A stretch of 64,000 bases of DNA from Acinetobacter brisouii CIP 110357. Lineage in GTDB: Bacteria; Pseudomonadota; Gammaproteobacteria; Pseudomonadales; Moraxellaceae. This document shows positions 18,048 through 27,643 of the stretch, in pieces. Numbering within the stretch: the stretch's first letter is position 1; every line of letters begins with the position of its first letter. The notes beneath the pieces are model-generated. The model had not been told where the DNA came from. It made no database searches and worked only from the letters and a program-made list of their open reading frames with translations. The stretch spans positions 1,830,971 to 1,894,970 of the forward strand of contig NZ_KI530762.1 in the NCBI RefSeq assembly GCF_000488275.1, written 5' to 3'. A program made the translations under genes and the position numbers.

Positions 18048-18764
18048 TCAACTTGCATATTCGATCAGTTCCACAATCACAATTTCTGTAGCACTTACCT
18101 GAAAACGCACATCAAATTCAGCAAAATGTAGTCCATAAATTCGTTCAGGGTCATCCTGATAAGCTGGGCGTGGGTCTAATGCCAATACCTGTTCAATTTC
18201 CTGATATTGTCGTGATGAGCCTAATCCTCGCTCGGCAAGTTGTGTACGCTGAACGAGAGCTGTATCTGACCAAATCACCTGCTTTAACTGGGGCGCTTGG
18301 CTGGCATAACCACTTTGCGCATCTGCAATCGCATCTGAATAGGCAATATACGGTTTAATGTCAACAATTGGCGTTCCATCCAGTAAATCTGCGCCAGATA
18401 CATAAACTCGCAATTGTCCATCGAGCTGTTCTACCCGCTTTAATCGCACCACAGACAGCCCAATTTGTGCAGGTCGATACATACTGCGTGAAGCAAATAC
18501 CCCGATTTTTTGGTTACCGCCCAAACGTGGCGGGCGAATCTGCGGACGAAAACCGTCTAATGCTTTGTTGTGATGAAACTGCCACAACAACCACAAATGG
18601 CTAAATTCTTCAATGCCTGCAAAAGCACGAATGTCGTCATATGGGGCTTGCATCACAATATAAGACTCGACATCAACCAGATTCGGCTGGCGTGGAATAC
18701 CAAATTTTTCCTTAAAGGGAGAATGCATGAACCCGATGACAGGAACTTGAAGCGGCGTAATCAT
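18048..18764 (-). CDS. trmO: tRNA (t6A37) N6-methyltransferase TrmO
   Basis: A SAM-dependent enzyme that methylates t6A at position 37 of certain tRNAs to m6t6A. TrmO (YaeB/TsaA) has an unusual beta-barrel fold. Family marks: IGFMHSPFKEKFGIPRQP at the N-terminus, FSHLWLLWQFH, and the RPAQIGLSVVRL, then LLDGTPIVDIKPY blocks. Length 238 aa is usual. The ATG at 18764 is preferred to the GTG just before it. It is divergent from fpr with about 100 nt between. Confidence 0.93.
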   Translation of the reverse strand: MITPLQVPVIGFMHSPFKEKFGIPRQPNLVDVESYIVMQAPYDDIRAFAGIEEFSHLWLLWQFHHNKALDGFRPQIRPPRLGGNQKIGVFASRSMYRPAQIGLSVVRLKRVEQLDGQLRVYVSGADLLDGTPIVDIKPYIAYSDAIADAQSGYASQAPQLKQVIWSDTALVQRTQLAERGLGSSRQYQEIEQVLALDPRPAYQDDPERIYGLHFAEFDVRFQVSATEIVIVELIEYAS

Positions 18765-18865
18765 CACTTTTTCTTATAAACACAATTAAATATATTCAGT
18801 TTATCGGCAATCATTTTAGATTAAAATACATCTTAGTTTTTATTATACATATTGAGATTGCTTGA

Positions 18866-19645
18866 ATGGCTGCTTTTAACGTTGAACGTGTTACCCATGT
18901 TCACCATTGGAATGACACTTTATTTAGTTTTAAAACAACACGTGATCAAAGCCTACGCTTTAAAAATGGTCAGTTTGTCATGATCGGTCTTGAAGTTAAT
19001 GGCAAACCGTTAATGCGTGCCTACTCAATCGCAAGTGCCAACTACGAAGAAGAACTTGAGTTTTTCTCGATTAAAGTGCAAAACGGCCCACTAACTTCGA
19101 TTTTGCAAAAAATCCAAGTGGGTGATGAAATTTTAGTTTCTAAAAAGCCAACAGGAACTTTGGTTCTTGATGATTTGTTGCCAGGTAAAAACTTGTACCT
19201 TCTTTCTTCGGGTACAGGTTTGGCTCCATTCTTGTCTGTGATTCGTGACCCTGAAACTTATGAGCGCTTTGAAAAAGTGATCGTGGTTCACGGTACACGT
19301 TTTATCAGCGAATTGGCTTACCAAGATTTAATCTTGAATGAACTTCCAAACAACGAATTCTTCGAAGAGTTGGGCATTAAAGATAAATTGGTCTATTACC
19401 CAACCGTAACACGTGAACCGTTCCACACCCAAGGTCGTGTAACTGCTGCGATTGAATCTGGTCAAATTTTTGAAAAAATTGGCTTACCACGTTTCAACCC
19501 TGAAACTGACCGTGCAATGCTGTGTGGTAGCCCACACTTCCTGAAAGATGTGGCTGCACTGCTTGACCAGCACGGTTTGAAAGAGTCTCCACGTATGGGC
19601 GAAATGGGCGACTACGTGATTGAACGTGCATTCGTAGACAAATAA
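18866..19645 (+). CDS. fpr: Ferredoxin/flavodoxin-NADP+ reductase
   Basis: FAD-dependent transfer of electrons between NADPH and ferredoxin or flavodoxin. 259 aa, bacterial Fpr type. FAD-binding RAYSIAS, NADP-binding SSGTGLAPFLSV and VHGTR, and CGSPHFLKD near the end are clear; the terminal VIERAFVDK is typical of the subclass with a C-terminal extension over the flavin. It is a single gene with a strong terminator. A redox-stress role is likely from the family; I see no SoxR-type site upstream. Confidence 0.95.
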   Translation: MAAFNVERVTHVHHWNDTLFSFKTTRDQSLRFKNGQFVMIGLEVNGKPLMRAYSIASANYEEELEFFSIKVQNGPLTSILQKIQVGDEILVSKKPTGTLVLDDLLPGKNLYLLSSGTGLAPFLSVIRDPETYERFEKVIVVHGTRFISELAYQDLILNELPNNEFFEELGIKDKLVYYPTVTREPFHTQGRVTAAIESGQIFEKIGLPRFNPETDRAMLCGSPHFLKDVAALLDQHGLKESPRMGEMGDYVIERAFVDK

Positions 19646-19663
19646 TTTCCTGAATCTGTCATG

Positions 19664-19698
19664 GTAAAAAACCGAAGCCTTGTGCTTCGGTTTTTTAC
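19664..19698 (+). terminator. Terminator of fpr
   Basis: A 15-bp perfect stem GTAAAAAACCGAAGC and its complement (19664-19678 with 19684-19698), loop CTTGT, with six T inside the 3' arm. Confidence 0.92.
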
Positions 19699-19800
19699 GT
19701 GTAGATATTGAAAAACCAGACTTAGCCAGTAAAAAGGCTTGTCGAGCTCACTATTTTTCTGCACAATTCTTGCCTTTGTATTTAGCATAGCCGTAGCCAA

Positions 19801-20598
19801 ATGAGTTTGCCATTCCCTCTCATCCAGCAAATAGATGCCTTATTGCCACAAACCCAGTGCGGTTTATGTGGACATCGTGATGGATGTTTGCCTTATGCCA
19901 AAGCGATTAGTGAAGGTGAAGAAGCCAACAAATGTGTACCTGGCGGTCAGCCTGTTGCCGATGCGATTGCACAGCTTCTAAAGCGTCCTTTGCTGAAAGC
20001 CGAAGAAAGTGTCTGGGACATTCAAGCCGATGGTCGACCACAGCGCATGAAAGCCATTATTCGCGAAGACGAATGTATTGGTTGTACCAAATGTATTAAT
20101 GCCTGCCCTGTGGATGCAATTATTGGTAGCGGCAAACTGATGCACAGTATTTTGAGTGATCTGTGTACAGGCTGTGAACTCTGTATTCCACCATGCCCTG
20201 TCGACTGTATTGACTTGGTTGAAGATACCGAACCCTTACCAACAGCAACACAACAAATCGAGCAGCAAGATGATTTGCGTTATCGTTATTACGCACATAT
20301 TCAACGTGAAGAACAGCGTCGCATCCAACGTAAAGGCCCTATTGTACGCGCCGCGATCGATAGCGAATTATTTGTGCAGTTCTCAAGTTATTTAAATAGC
20401 GTTCCGACCATTCAACGCGCTAAAAAATCGGCTGAACAAGATTTGGTTGCCGATGCAAAAACCACAATTGAACTGGCGAAACTACGCACTCAAATTAAAA
20501 AACTGGAAAAACAGCTCAGCGTTCGGGACAATCCCGCTAAACGCGAACAGCTACAGCAGCTCAATGCCCAGTTGGATGCATTACAAGGTGATGCCTAA
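19801..20598 (+). CDS. rnfB: Soluble RnfB/RsxB-like iron-sulfur protein
   Basis: A 265-aa electron-transfer protein. It has a 4Fe-4S motif near the N-terminus (Cys20, 23, 29, 45), then two ferredoxin clusters ([12 protein letters not shown] and [12 protein letters not shown]). A charged helical C-terminal extension follows (about 200-265, likely coiled coil). Membrane-bound RnfB has an N-terminal transmembrane helix; here the protein starts at the cluster domain, so it is predicted soluble. Cys23 and Cys29 are separated by five residues, against four in E. coli RnfB. No other rnf/rsx gene is in the window. It overlaps nth by 1 nt (TAATG), so the two are coupled; rnf/rsx genes also sit beside nth in enterobacteria. 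Confidence 0.87.
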   Translation: MSLPFPLIQQIDALLPQTQCGLCGHRDGCLPYAKAISEGEEANKCVPGGQPVADAIAQLLKRPLLKAEESVWDIQADGRPQRMKAIIREDECIGCTKCINACPVDAIIGSGKLMHSILSDLCTGCELCIPPCPVDCIDLVEDTEPLPTATQQIEQQDDLRYRYYAHIQREEQRRIQRKGPIVRAAIDSELFVQFSSYLNSVPTIQRAKKSAEQDLVADAKTTIELAKLRTQIKKLEKQLSVRDNPAKREQLQQLNAQLDALQGDA

Positions 20599-21284
20599 TG
20601 TCTAGCAAAAACATGACTAAAAAACAGGTATATACATTTTTTGAACGCCTGCGTGAACAGCGTCCTAAGCCATCGACTGAGCTAAATTTTTCCTCATCAT
20701 TTGAACTGCTTATTGCGGTTATGCTGTCTGCGCAAGCCACCGATGTGAGTGTCAATAAAGCCACCGATAAACTCTTTCCTGTTGCCAATACACCTGAACA
20801 GATTCTGGCACTAGGTTTAGAGGGTTTAAAAAGCTATATCAAAACCATTGGTTTATATAATTCAAAAGCCGAAAATGTCATTAAAACCTGTGAGATTCTG
20901 ATCGGTCAGCACAACAGCCAAGTTCCTGACAATCGCAAAGATCTGGAAGCCTTACCTGGTGTTGGACGCAAAACTGCCAATGTCGTACTGAATACTGCTT
21001 TTGGACAACCGACGATGGCCGTCGACACACATATTTTTCGTTTAGGCAATCGTACAGGTCTGGCTGTCGGAAAAAACGTGCTTGAAGTTGAACAGCGTTT
21101 GATTAAAGTCATTCCAGAAGAATTTATGTTAGATGCCCATCACTGGCTGATTTTGCATGGACGTTACTGCTGTGTTGCACGTAAACCCAAATGTGCTGAA
21201 TGCGTGGTTTCTGATGTCTGTAATTGGAGAGACCGCTTTGATTTCGGTGCAGTAAAACCTAAACAACCGAAAGCAGAAGACTAA
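20598..21284 (+). CDS. nth: Endonuclease III
   Basis: A bifunctional DNA glycosylase/AP lyase for oxidised pyrimidines in base excision repair. 228 aa. Helix-hairpin-helix with catalytic Lys (LPGVGRKTANVV), catalytic Asp in VDTHIFRL, and the C-terminal 4Fe-4S loop with Cys spacing C-x6-C-x2-C-x5-C (from CVARKPKC to VSDVC). The start overlaps the rnfB stop. Another ATG five codons later is possible but less well placed. Confidence 0.96.
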   Translation: MSSKNMTKKQVYTFFERLREQRPKPSTELNFSSSFELLIAVMLSAQATDVSVNKATDKLFPVANTPEQILALGLEGLKSYIKTIGLYNSKAENVIKTCEILIGQHNSQVPDNRKDLEALPGVGRKTANVVLNTAFGQPTMAVDTHIFRLGNRTGLAVGKNVLEVEQRLIKVIPEEFMLDAHHWLILHGRYCCVARKPKCAECVVSDVCNWRDRFDFGAVKPKQPKAED

Positions 21285-21389
21285 TTTTATTTTAATAGCA
21301 CTGAAGTTTCTGCCAAAATAGCTACATCAATCACTCTTAAAATTTAAAAGAACAATATTGGTTAACTCATATCATTGATTATGCTTCAA

Positions 21390-21572
21390 CTAGCGTTTCT
21401 TTTTAGAACGAACAGATGATTTGGTTGGCTGAGGTTGAGTTTTATCTTGAGATTCAGGCATTGGTTTATGCTGCTTCACTGTATCATTCAGCAGTTTTTT
21501 GCTTTGCAAAATCAGAAAGATTAAAGCAGCTAAACTCAAAACAACCAGTAAAATCAGTGCCAATTTCAACAT
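21390..21572 (-). CDS. Small single-pass membrane protein
   Basis: A 60-aa protein of unknown function: hydrophobic helix at residues 3-23 (LALILLVVLSLAALIFLIL), then a polar, very basic tail ending KKKR, so N-out/C-in topology is likely. AAGG lies 6 nt before the ATG. It follows adk, but the adk terminator hairpin ends only about 20 nt upstream of its start, so expression would need read-through or a promoter within that hairpin region. It is plausible as a real gene because of the good ribosome site and protein-like composition. Confidence 0.6.
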   Translation of the reverse strand: MLKLALILLVVLSLAALIFLILQSKKLLNDTVKQHKPMPESQDKTQPQPTKSSVRSKKKR

Positions 21573-21591
21573 ATTGAGCCTTTTCCAGCAT

Positions 21592-21625
21592 AAAAAAAGA
21601 GCCCTACTATGAATGAGGGCTCTTT
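21592..21625 (-). terminator. Terminator of adk
   Basis: A 10-bp perfect stem AAAGAGCCCT/AGGGCTCTTT (21596-21605 with 21616-21625), then seven T on the minus strand. It starts 16 nt past the adk stop. Confidence 0.88.
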
Positions 21626-21640
21626 ATATGTCAAAGTCGA

Positions 21641-22300
<660 letters not shown>

Positions 22301-22374
22301 CTAATAAATCCTCATCTAAAATAAAAACAGTCTTAACCTGTCCAAAGATTTTAAATCTCTGAAACTGTTAAGTA

Positions 22375-23691
22375 TTATAAAAAAGCAACAAACAAATGTA
22401 TTGTACCAGCAATAAAGCCAGTTACCCCCCCCAATACAATCAAAATCCATTCATCCTCTTTAAACGCGGGACGTAATAAATTTTGAAATTCGTTTGGAGT
22501 TAACTCACGAATACGGTCTCGAAACATTTGAAATATTTTGCGTGCGCGGCTTGCATTAAATGCAGGGTCGCTTACAGGTACCATCGTAATTTCAATTGAG
22601 CGGTCAATCAAGTCTGTTTTTAACTTCGCGTACTCTCTTAATCCTAAAGACAATTGTAATGTCGTACGTACCAGTGGCGTATCCATGATCTGATTAACAT
22701 GCTGTTTGACAATACGTCGAGTTTTTTCCTTGTGATGACCATACATCATTTCGCCCATGATGGTCTTTAAAGTAATTAACTCTTCAGTCACCACTTTAGC
22801 AAAGACATCAGAAACTTCCTCTTGACGCTTCATAAAAGCACCCTGAATGTTATACGTACCAATACGTGGAATTACAGGCACAATCCAAGGGAACTGGTGA
22901 TTATGGGTACGTCTAAAAAACTGAGGATAGCGGACATAGTGCGGATACATTGGATTAAAGACCATCCAGATGGCAATCCAGTTGGTTAAAAATCCCCAAA
23001 TCGATGCCCAAAAAGGAACTGTCCAATGCCAAGGAACCAAAAACCAGACAATCATCTGAAATAGACCAAAGACACAGCCAATTAAGGCACTAATGTGCCA
23101 GATAAAATTAATCTCTTTTTGTCCAACTTTTAGGAACATACGCACCATGAGTTTGCGATCTGCTTCCATTTGGCGAACGACCATTTCTCGCATATCGACC
23201 AGCGATTCGACATTGTAGGTCAGCTCCGTGACCAAATGCTCAAGTACCGCAGGTAACTGTTTATGTGCCTGCTCATAAATACGGCGGCGAATTGAATACG
23301 GAATATTTTCCCAAAGTACGGGATTACGCTCCAGCATAATCTCATCAATCAGATTTTCCAGTTCATGGTTAACCTGTTCTCCAATGACTTTGGCCATTTC
23401 TTCAGGATCCATCGCCTCAAGAAATTCACTCAGAGAACCAATTTTTGTCAGGGTGTTGTCAGTAATAATTCCAGAAATACGTCCAGCTTTACGTGGCACA
23501 ATGCCCTGCCAACCGATGGGCAGATTGCCGACATGAAAACCCCAAAACTGGATTGGATAGAACACCATTTTTAGTGCCATCCACACATGTGCCCATGTTA
23601 CAAATGCAGTCACCGGGATAATACTTATTATCGCCCAATGATCTGGACGATGCATAAAAACTTGCCACAAATGACTAATAAATTCGAACAT
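22375..23691 (-). CDS. DUF445 family inner-membrane protein
   Basis: 438 aa; function unknown. Membrane segments near the N-terminus (about 18-45), the middle (two, about 198-250) and the C-terminus (about 417-438), separated by helical soluble regions. Two copies of a DUF445-like unit are visible: a hydrophobic helix ending in a KMVFYP or WMVFNP motif, then an Ile-Val/Pro-rich turn (GWQGIVPRKAGRIS and later VIPRIGTYNIQGAFMKRQEEVS). Such an internal duplication suggests an even topology. It lies upstream of adk on the same strand with a 74-nt gap and is divergent from mrdA. Confidence 0.8.
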   Translation of the reverse strand: MFEFISHLWQVFMHRPDHWAIISIIPVTAFVTWAHVWMALKMVFYPIQFWGFHVGNLPIGWQGIVPRKAGRISGIITDNTLTKIGSLSEFLEAMDPEEMAKVIGEQVNHELENLIDEIMLERNPVLWENIPYSIRRRIYEQAHKQLPAVLEHLVTELTYNVESLVDMREMVVRQMEADRKLMVRMFLKVGQKEINFIWHISALIGCVFGLFQMIVWFLVPWHWTVPFWASIWGFLTNWIAIWMVFNPMYPHYVRYPQFFRRTHNHQFPWIVPVIPRIGTYNIQGAFMKRQEEVSDVFAKVVTEELITLKTIMGEMMYGHHKEKTRRIVKQHVNQIMDTPLVRTTLQLSLGLREYAKLKTDLIDRSIEITMVPVSDPAFNASRARKIFQMFRDRIRELTPNEFQNLLRPAFKEDEWILIVLGGVTGFIAGTIHLFVAFL

Positions 23692-24007
23692 GAATGCTCT
23701 CGTACGCTATAACTTCAGGTGTTCAATAGAGAAAGGCTATTTTGAACGAATACAATTGCTTAAAATATACCAAATTTGTAAGACCGAGATTTGACTGCTT
23801 TACAAGGATGATTTTTTAATGTTGTTCTGCAATGCACTGTAGCAGATTTTCACTATTCACTGTAGCAACATTGAGCAAAAAAATTGCTGTCAAATCAGCC
23901 AAACTACAAGTTTTACACAGAATGCGTAAAATACTTGCGACTTTCATTCTCATGTTGAGTTAAAATAATCCGCCTTTATTCTCCCATGGCTCATTGACGA
24001 CACGAAT
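23692..24007. other. Divergent intergenic region DUF445 / mrdA
   Basis: No coding potential. It contains a 10-bp direct repeat CACTGTAGCA at 23835 and 23858 (23 nt apart, about two helical turns), which could be a regulator site. Toward mrdA, TTGCGA (23935) and TAAAAT (23961) resemble promoter boxes but with a 20-nt spacer. Confidence 0.35.
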
Positions 24008-26032
24008 ATGAAGCAGCATCTTCCCTTAAAGAATGTTCAAGAAGAAAAACGCCTTTTTCGTAGTCGCATTTTCATCGCCATCGGTATGGTGTTCTTATGT
24101 TTTGGAACATTGATTGCCCGCTACATCTATTTGCAGATTTTTCATTATCAAGAATTTCAAACCGCTTCTGATAATAACCGAATTCGCTTACAACCACTCC
24201 CTCCTGCACGTGGTTATATTTATGATCGCAATGGCATTTTACTTGCCGACAATTATCCCGTGTTTACTGCAACACTCAGTAAAGCAGATATTGACGATAT
24301 TGACGGTACAGTCAAACGCCTGATTCCAGTTTTAAATCTAAATCAGGATGATATTGACCGTTTCAATAGCCGTATTAAAACTGCGAAAAAAACTGAACGG
24401 GTCGCACTGAAACTTAACCTCAATGAAAATGAAATTGCCAAATTCAGCGAAGTGAAATACATGTTCCCAGGCGTCAACATTGAAACGCAAATGACGCGTT
24501 ACTATCCGTATGGGGAACTGTTTGCACATGTGATTGGCTATGTAGGACGAATTAACGATCGAGAATTGAAAAACATCAATAAAGATGTTTACGCAGGCAC
24601 AAACCTGATCGGTAAAATCGGTATTGAAAAATCTTATGAAGATTTGCTGCATGGTATCCCAGGGAATGAATCGGTTGAAGCCGATGCACACGGTAATGTC
24701 CTGCGTCATTTAGGACGTAAAGACCCTGTTCGCGGGAATGATCTGTATTTATCGATTGATTATGGTCTGCAAATGGTTGCTTCTGAGCAACTGGCAGGTC
24801 GTCGTGGCGCAATCGTGGCGATGGATCCACATACTGGGGAAATTTTGGCCATGGTGTCTAGCCCGAGCTTCAATCCCAATTTGTTCGTATCGGGGATCAG
24901 TTCAAAAGATTATGTTGCTTTGCGTGACAACCTTGATCAGCCTCTTTATAACCGTTCTTTACAAGGGGTTTATCCGCCCGGTTCAACCATTAAACCTGTT
25001 GAAGGTTTAGGTGGCATTAATTATGGTGTAATTGACTGGTCAACTGCCATTAATGACCCTGGTTATTTCCATTTACCAGGTGACTCACATAAATTCCGTG
25101 ACTGGAAAAAAACAGGACATGGGATTGTCGATCTGAATAAAGCCATTCAGGAATCGTGTGACACCTATTTTTATATCCTGTCGAGCCAGATGGGTATTGA
25201 CCGCATGAATTCATGGATGCGCCAGTTTGGTTTTGGGGAAAAAACAGGTGTTGACTTGCCCAATGAAAGTACTGGTCTATACCCAAACCCAGAGTGGAAA
25301 CTGCGCACCCGTAAGGCGAAATGGCTCAAGGGCGAAACTATTTCGGTGAGTATTGGACAAGGGGCATTTACCGCAACACCGATTCAGTTAGCAATGGCAA
25401 CCTCGATTGTCTCCAATCACGGTTACCACCTTATCCCGCATGTGGTCAGCAATACTCGCGGTGCAAAACCGTTCCCCGTGCGTAATGCTCCTGATGGTCG
25501 CGTACAATTTAAAGGCACAGATGAGGACTGGGGAAAAATGCGCGATGCCATGGTCAATGTAATTAACTCAGGGACAGGACGTGGTATTCGTACCAATGCG
25601 TATCAAATTGCAGGTAAAACAGGGACAGCACAGGTTAAAAGTATTGCACAAGGTAAAAAATATAATGAAGCTTCACTGACGGATCGTCAGCTTGACCATG
25701 GTTTATTTGTGGGCTTTGCACCAGCGGACAACCCACAAATTGCGATTGCAGTCATTTTGGAAAATGGTCGGCACGGGGGCGCAGCAGCACAATTAGCACG
25801 CCCTGTGTTTGATTACTGGATGCTACAACGCAAAACCAATCCAATTCGCCCAACTACTCACCAGGTTACAGGTAGCCTAATGACCGCAGGGATTCAGCCA
25901 AGTCAATTACCAAGCGGTCAAAGCATTTTGCAGGCTGACCCAAATGCTGTACCGAACAAACAAAAACCACAGCAAGGGCAAAAAACCAAACCTGCTGCCA
26001 CAGCTGCACAACCAGTAGATATTACGGAATAA
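24008..26032 (+). CDS. mrdA: Penicillin-binding protein 2
   Basis: A class B PBP of the elongasome, the transpeptidase partner of RodA that maintains rod shape. 674 aa. One N-terminal transmembrane helix (about 20-42), PBP dimerisation domain with RGYIYDRNG, then transpeptidase motifs: SxxK as PPGSTIKP (near 331), SCD as the SxN-type motif in QESCDTYF, and KTGTAQ. The Pro/Gln-rich C-terminal tail (about 615-674) is longer than in E. coli. It is followed after 2 nt by rsmD; rodA is not adjacent. Confidence 0.96.
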   Translation: MKQHLPLKNVQEEKRLFRSRIFIAIGMVFLCFGTLIARYIYLQIFHYQEFQTASDNNRIRLQPLPPARGYIYDRNGILLADNYPVFTATLSKADIDDIDGTVKRLIPVLNLNQDDIDRFNSRIKTAKKTERVALKLNLNENEIAKFSEVKYMFPGVNIETQMTRYYPYGELFAHVIGYVGRINDRELKNINKDVYAGTNLIGKIGIEKSYEDLLHGIPGNESVEADAHGNVLRHLGRKDPVRGNDLYLSIDYGLQMVASEQLAGRRGAIVAMDPHTGEILAMVSSPSFNPNLFVSGISSKDYVALRDNLDQPLYNRSLQGVYPPGSTIKPVEGLGGINYGVIDWSTAINDPGYFHLPGDSHKFRDWKKTGHGIVDLNKAIQESCDTYFYILSSQMGIDRMNSWMRQFGFGEKTGVDLPNESTGLYPNPEWKLRTRKAKWLKGETISVSIGQGAFTATPIQLAMATSIVSNHGYHLIPHVVSNTRGAKPFPVRNAPDGRVQFKGTDEDWGKMRDAMVNVINSGTGRGIRTNAYQIAGKTGTAQVKSIAQGKKYNEASLTDRQLDHGLFVGFAPADNPQIAIAVILENGRHGGAAAQLARPVFDYWMLQRKTNPIRPTTHQVTGSLMTAGIQPSQLPSGQSILQADPNAVPNKQKPQQGQKTKPAATAAQPVDITE

Positions 26033-26034
26033 GC

Positions 26035-26586
26035 ATGAAAAATCAGTTACGTATTATTGGTGGAGAATGGAAACGACGTCAGTTGAGCTTTGCGCCAATT
26101 GATGGTTTACGTCCTACCCCTGACCGTGTGCGTGAAACGCTCTTTAACTGGTTAATGTGGGATATTCAAAATGCAGTCGTTCTGGATGTCTGCACGGGTT
26201 CAGGGGCGCTAGGTTTCGAAGCCTTATCGCGTGGTGCAGCGCAAGTGGTGATGATTGAACCTGATCGCAGTCAAGCCAAATTCCTTAAAGACAACATCCA
26301 GTTGCTCAAAGCTGAAAATTGCCAACTTTATAGCAATACGGCAGAAAATGTTTTACCTAAACTAACTCAAGAATTTGATCTAATTTTTCTAGACCCGCCA
26401 TATAGCCTAGATTTGTGGCAAAACTTGGCAGAACTTGCGGATGTGCATTTGAAAAACCAAGGTTTGATTTATGTTGAAGCTGATCGTGCGCTAAACAATC
26501 TCAAACTACCTGCAACATGGCAACTCCTGAAACAAACCAAAGCAGGTCAGGTTCAGGCTGGTTTATTCCAAAAACAGGTTTCATAG
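26035..26586 (+). CDS. rsmD: 16S rRNA (guanine-966-N2) methyltransferase
   Basis: SAM-dependent methylation of G966 in the 30S subunit. 183 aa, Rossmann methyltransferase with SAM-binding VLDVCTGSGALGFEALSRGA and the catalytic DPPY tetrad (LIFLDPPYSLD). N-terminal MKNQLRIIGGEWKRRQL and TPDRVRETLFNWL are typical of RsmD. It starts 2 nt after mrdA, so the two are co-transcribed. Its last codons overlap the convergent small gene by 6 nt. Confidence 0.96.
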   Translation: MKNQLRIIGGEWKRRQLSFAPIDGLRPTPDRVRETLFNWLMWDIQNAVVLDVCTGSGALGFEALSRGAAQVVMIEPDRSQAKFLKDNIQLLKAENCQLYSNTAENVLPKLTQEFDLIFLDPPYSLDLWQNLAELADVHLKNQGLIYVEADRALNNLKLPATWQLLKQTKAGQVQAGLFQKQVS

Positions 26587-26842
26587 CAGTTCAGTGGTTT
26601 CCTCCTGATCAGGCGGATCATCACGGCGTAAATCTTCTATATAGACTGCTTCAAGTCGTGTATGTTGCGGTTCATGCTCACGGTCATCATCGTCATGAAA
26701 ACCATTATCAATATGTAAAGGTTTTGGCTTGAACGGTTCAGATACAAGATTGAACTGTCTGGGCAATGCTGCATGTGAGTGTGGCACCATACAGCTATTT
26801 AAATTCACTAGACACATCAAAACCAATCCAAAAATATTTCAT
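26581..26842 (-). CDS. Putative small lipoprotein with a frameshift in its signal peptide
   Basis: I do not recognise the family. The uninterrupted frame (26581-26826) gives 81 aa with LVNLNSC close to the start and an acidic C-terminus (DDDDREHE, DDPPDQEETTELL), but no usable start codon for a signal peptide. An ATG at 26842 lies in another frame. Removing one base from the five-T run at 26830-26834 joins them and gives MKYFGLVLMCLVNLNSC, an almost ideal lipoprotein signal. So it is either a sequencing or assembly error, a recent disabling mutation, or a slippage site. It has no strong Shine-Dalgarno. Confidence 0.45.
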
Positions 26843-27057
26843 GAGGTTTCACATTCTCTGCAACAACATTGCGCTATTGTTGGGAAAGGTCCGCTAAAAA
26901 TCTTGATGGGTCATGTAATTTAAAACATGGTTGATCACGAATTTTGAAAGGAATTTATTGTGCTGTATGATGCAATGTGAAGATATGAATGGTTAGGTAA
27001 AAGAAGCTAAAGCAAATAAGTGACTTTAACTTCCTATTAATCTCTAAAACGGCTGAA

Positions 27058-27633
27058 TTAAGCCAAGCCGAACAAGCCCACAAGAGCAACTACACCTGCC
27101 ACAATTTTACGGCCTTGCTCTGGAATATAGCGCTCAAGCAATGCGCCAACACCCAACCCAATAGCATAAAGCAATGCCATTGCAGTCACCATGCCTAGCA
27201 TCAACCCTGCCCAATGACCCTGTGAACTCAGTTCAGCGCCATGCGCCATGCCATGAAAAATCGCCAATCCCGCAGTTGCCACAGGCATTAAAACACTATG
27301 TTTACGCCATAAAGCCACAGCCAACACCAATAACGATGCCACAATGCCATATTCTGCAACCGAAGCACTCCATAGATTTTGCGCACCGACCACAAAACCA
27401 ATCAGCAATGCCGCCATCAATGCAATTACACCTGACATTTGCCACTGGCGTTTGGTTTTCCATAGCAACACGCCTAAACCCGCTGCCATAGACATATGAT
27501 CTAGCCCAGTGAATGGGTGGACAAAACCACTTAAAAAACCGAGCTGTGGAAATTCATGCCCTGAATGCGCCATCGCCAACACAGGCAAAGTACTAAGAAC
27601 GAAGACACTGCTGAGTGTTTTTAAAATTTTCAT
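27058..27633 (-). CDS. ureJ: HupE/UreJ family nickel-associated membrane protein
   Basis: 191 aa, last gene of the urease operon. Signal peptide or first helix (1-23, ending AMAHSG), then about six transmembrane helices. The family motif HPFTGLDHM is present, with a second His-rich motif AIFHGMAHGAEL. HupE/UreJ proteins are thought to move nickel or cobalt for hydrogenase or urease maturation. The ATG at 27633 has AAGGAG at 7-nt spacing; the longer frame to 27672 would overlap ureG and is rejected. Confidence 0.9.
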   Translation of the reverse strand: MKILKTLSSVFVLSTLPVLAMAHSGHEFPQLGFLSGFVHPFTGLDHMSMAAGLGVLLWKTKRQWQMSGVIALMAALLIGFVVGAQNLWSASVAEYGIVASLLVLAVALWRKHSVLMPVATAGLAIFHGMAHGAELSSQGHWAGLMLGMVTAMALLYAIGLGVGALLERYIPEQGRKIVAGVVALVGLFGLA

Positions 27634-27643
27634 ACCACTCTCC

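Noticed and set aside
24338-24709. 123-aa minus-strand ORF inside mrdA
   Set aside because: Antisense shadow of a conserved PBP2 domain.
26843-27057. Searched for a gene or RNA between the small lipoprotein and ureJ
   Set aside because: Only short frames with early stops and no strong hairpin; left as noncoding.
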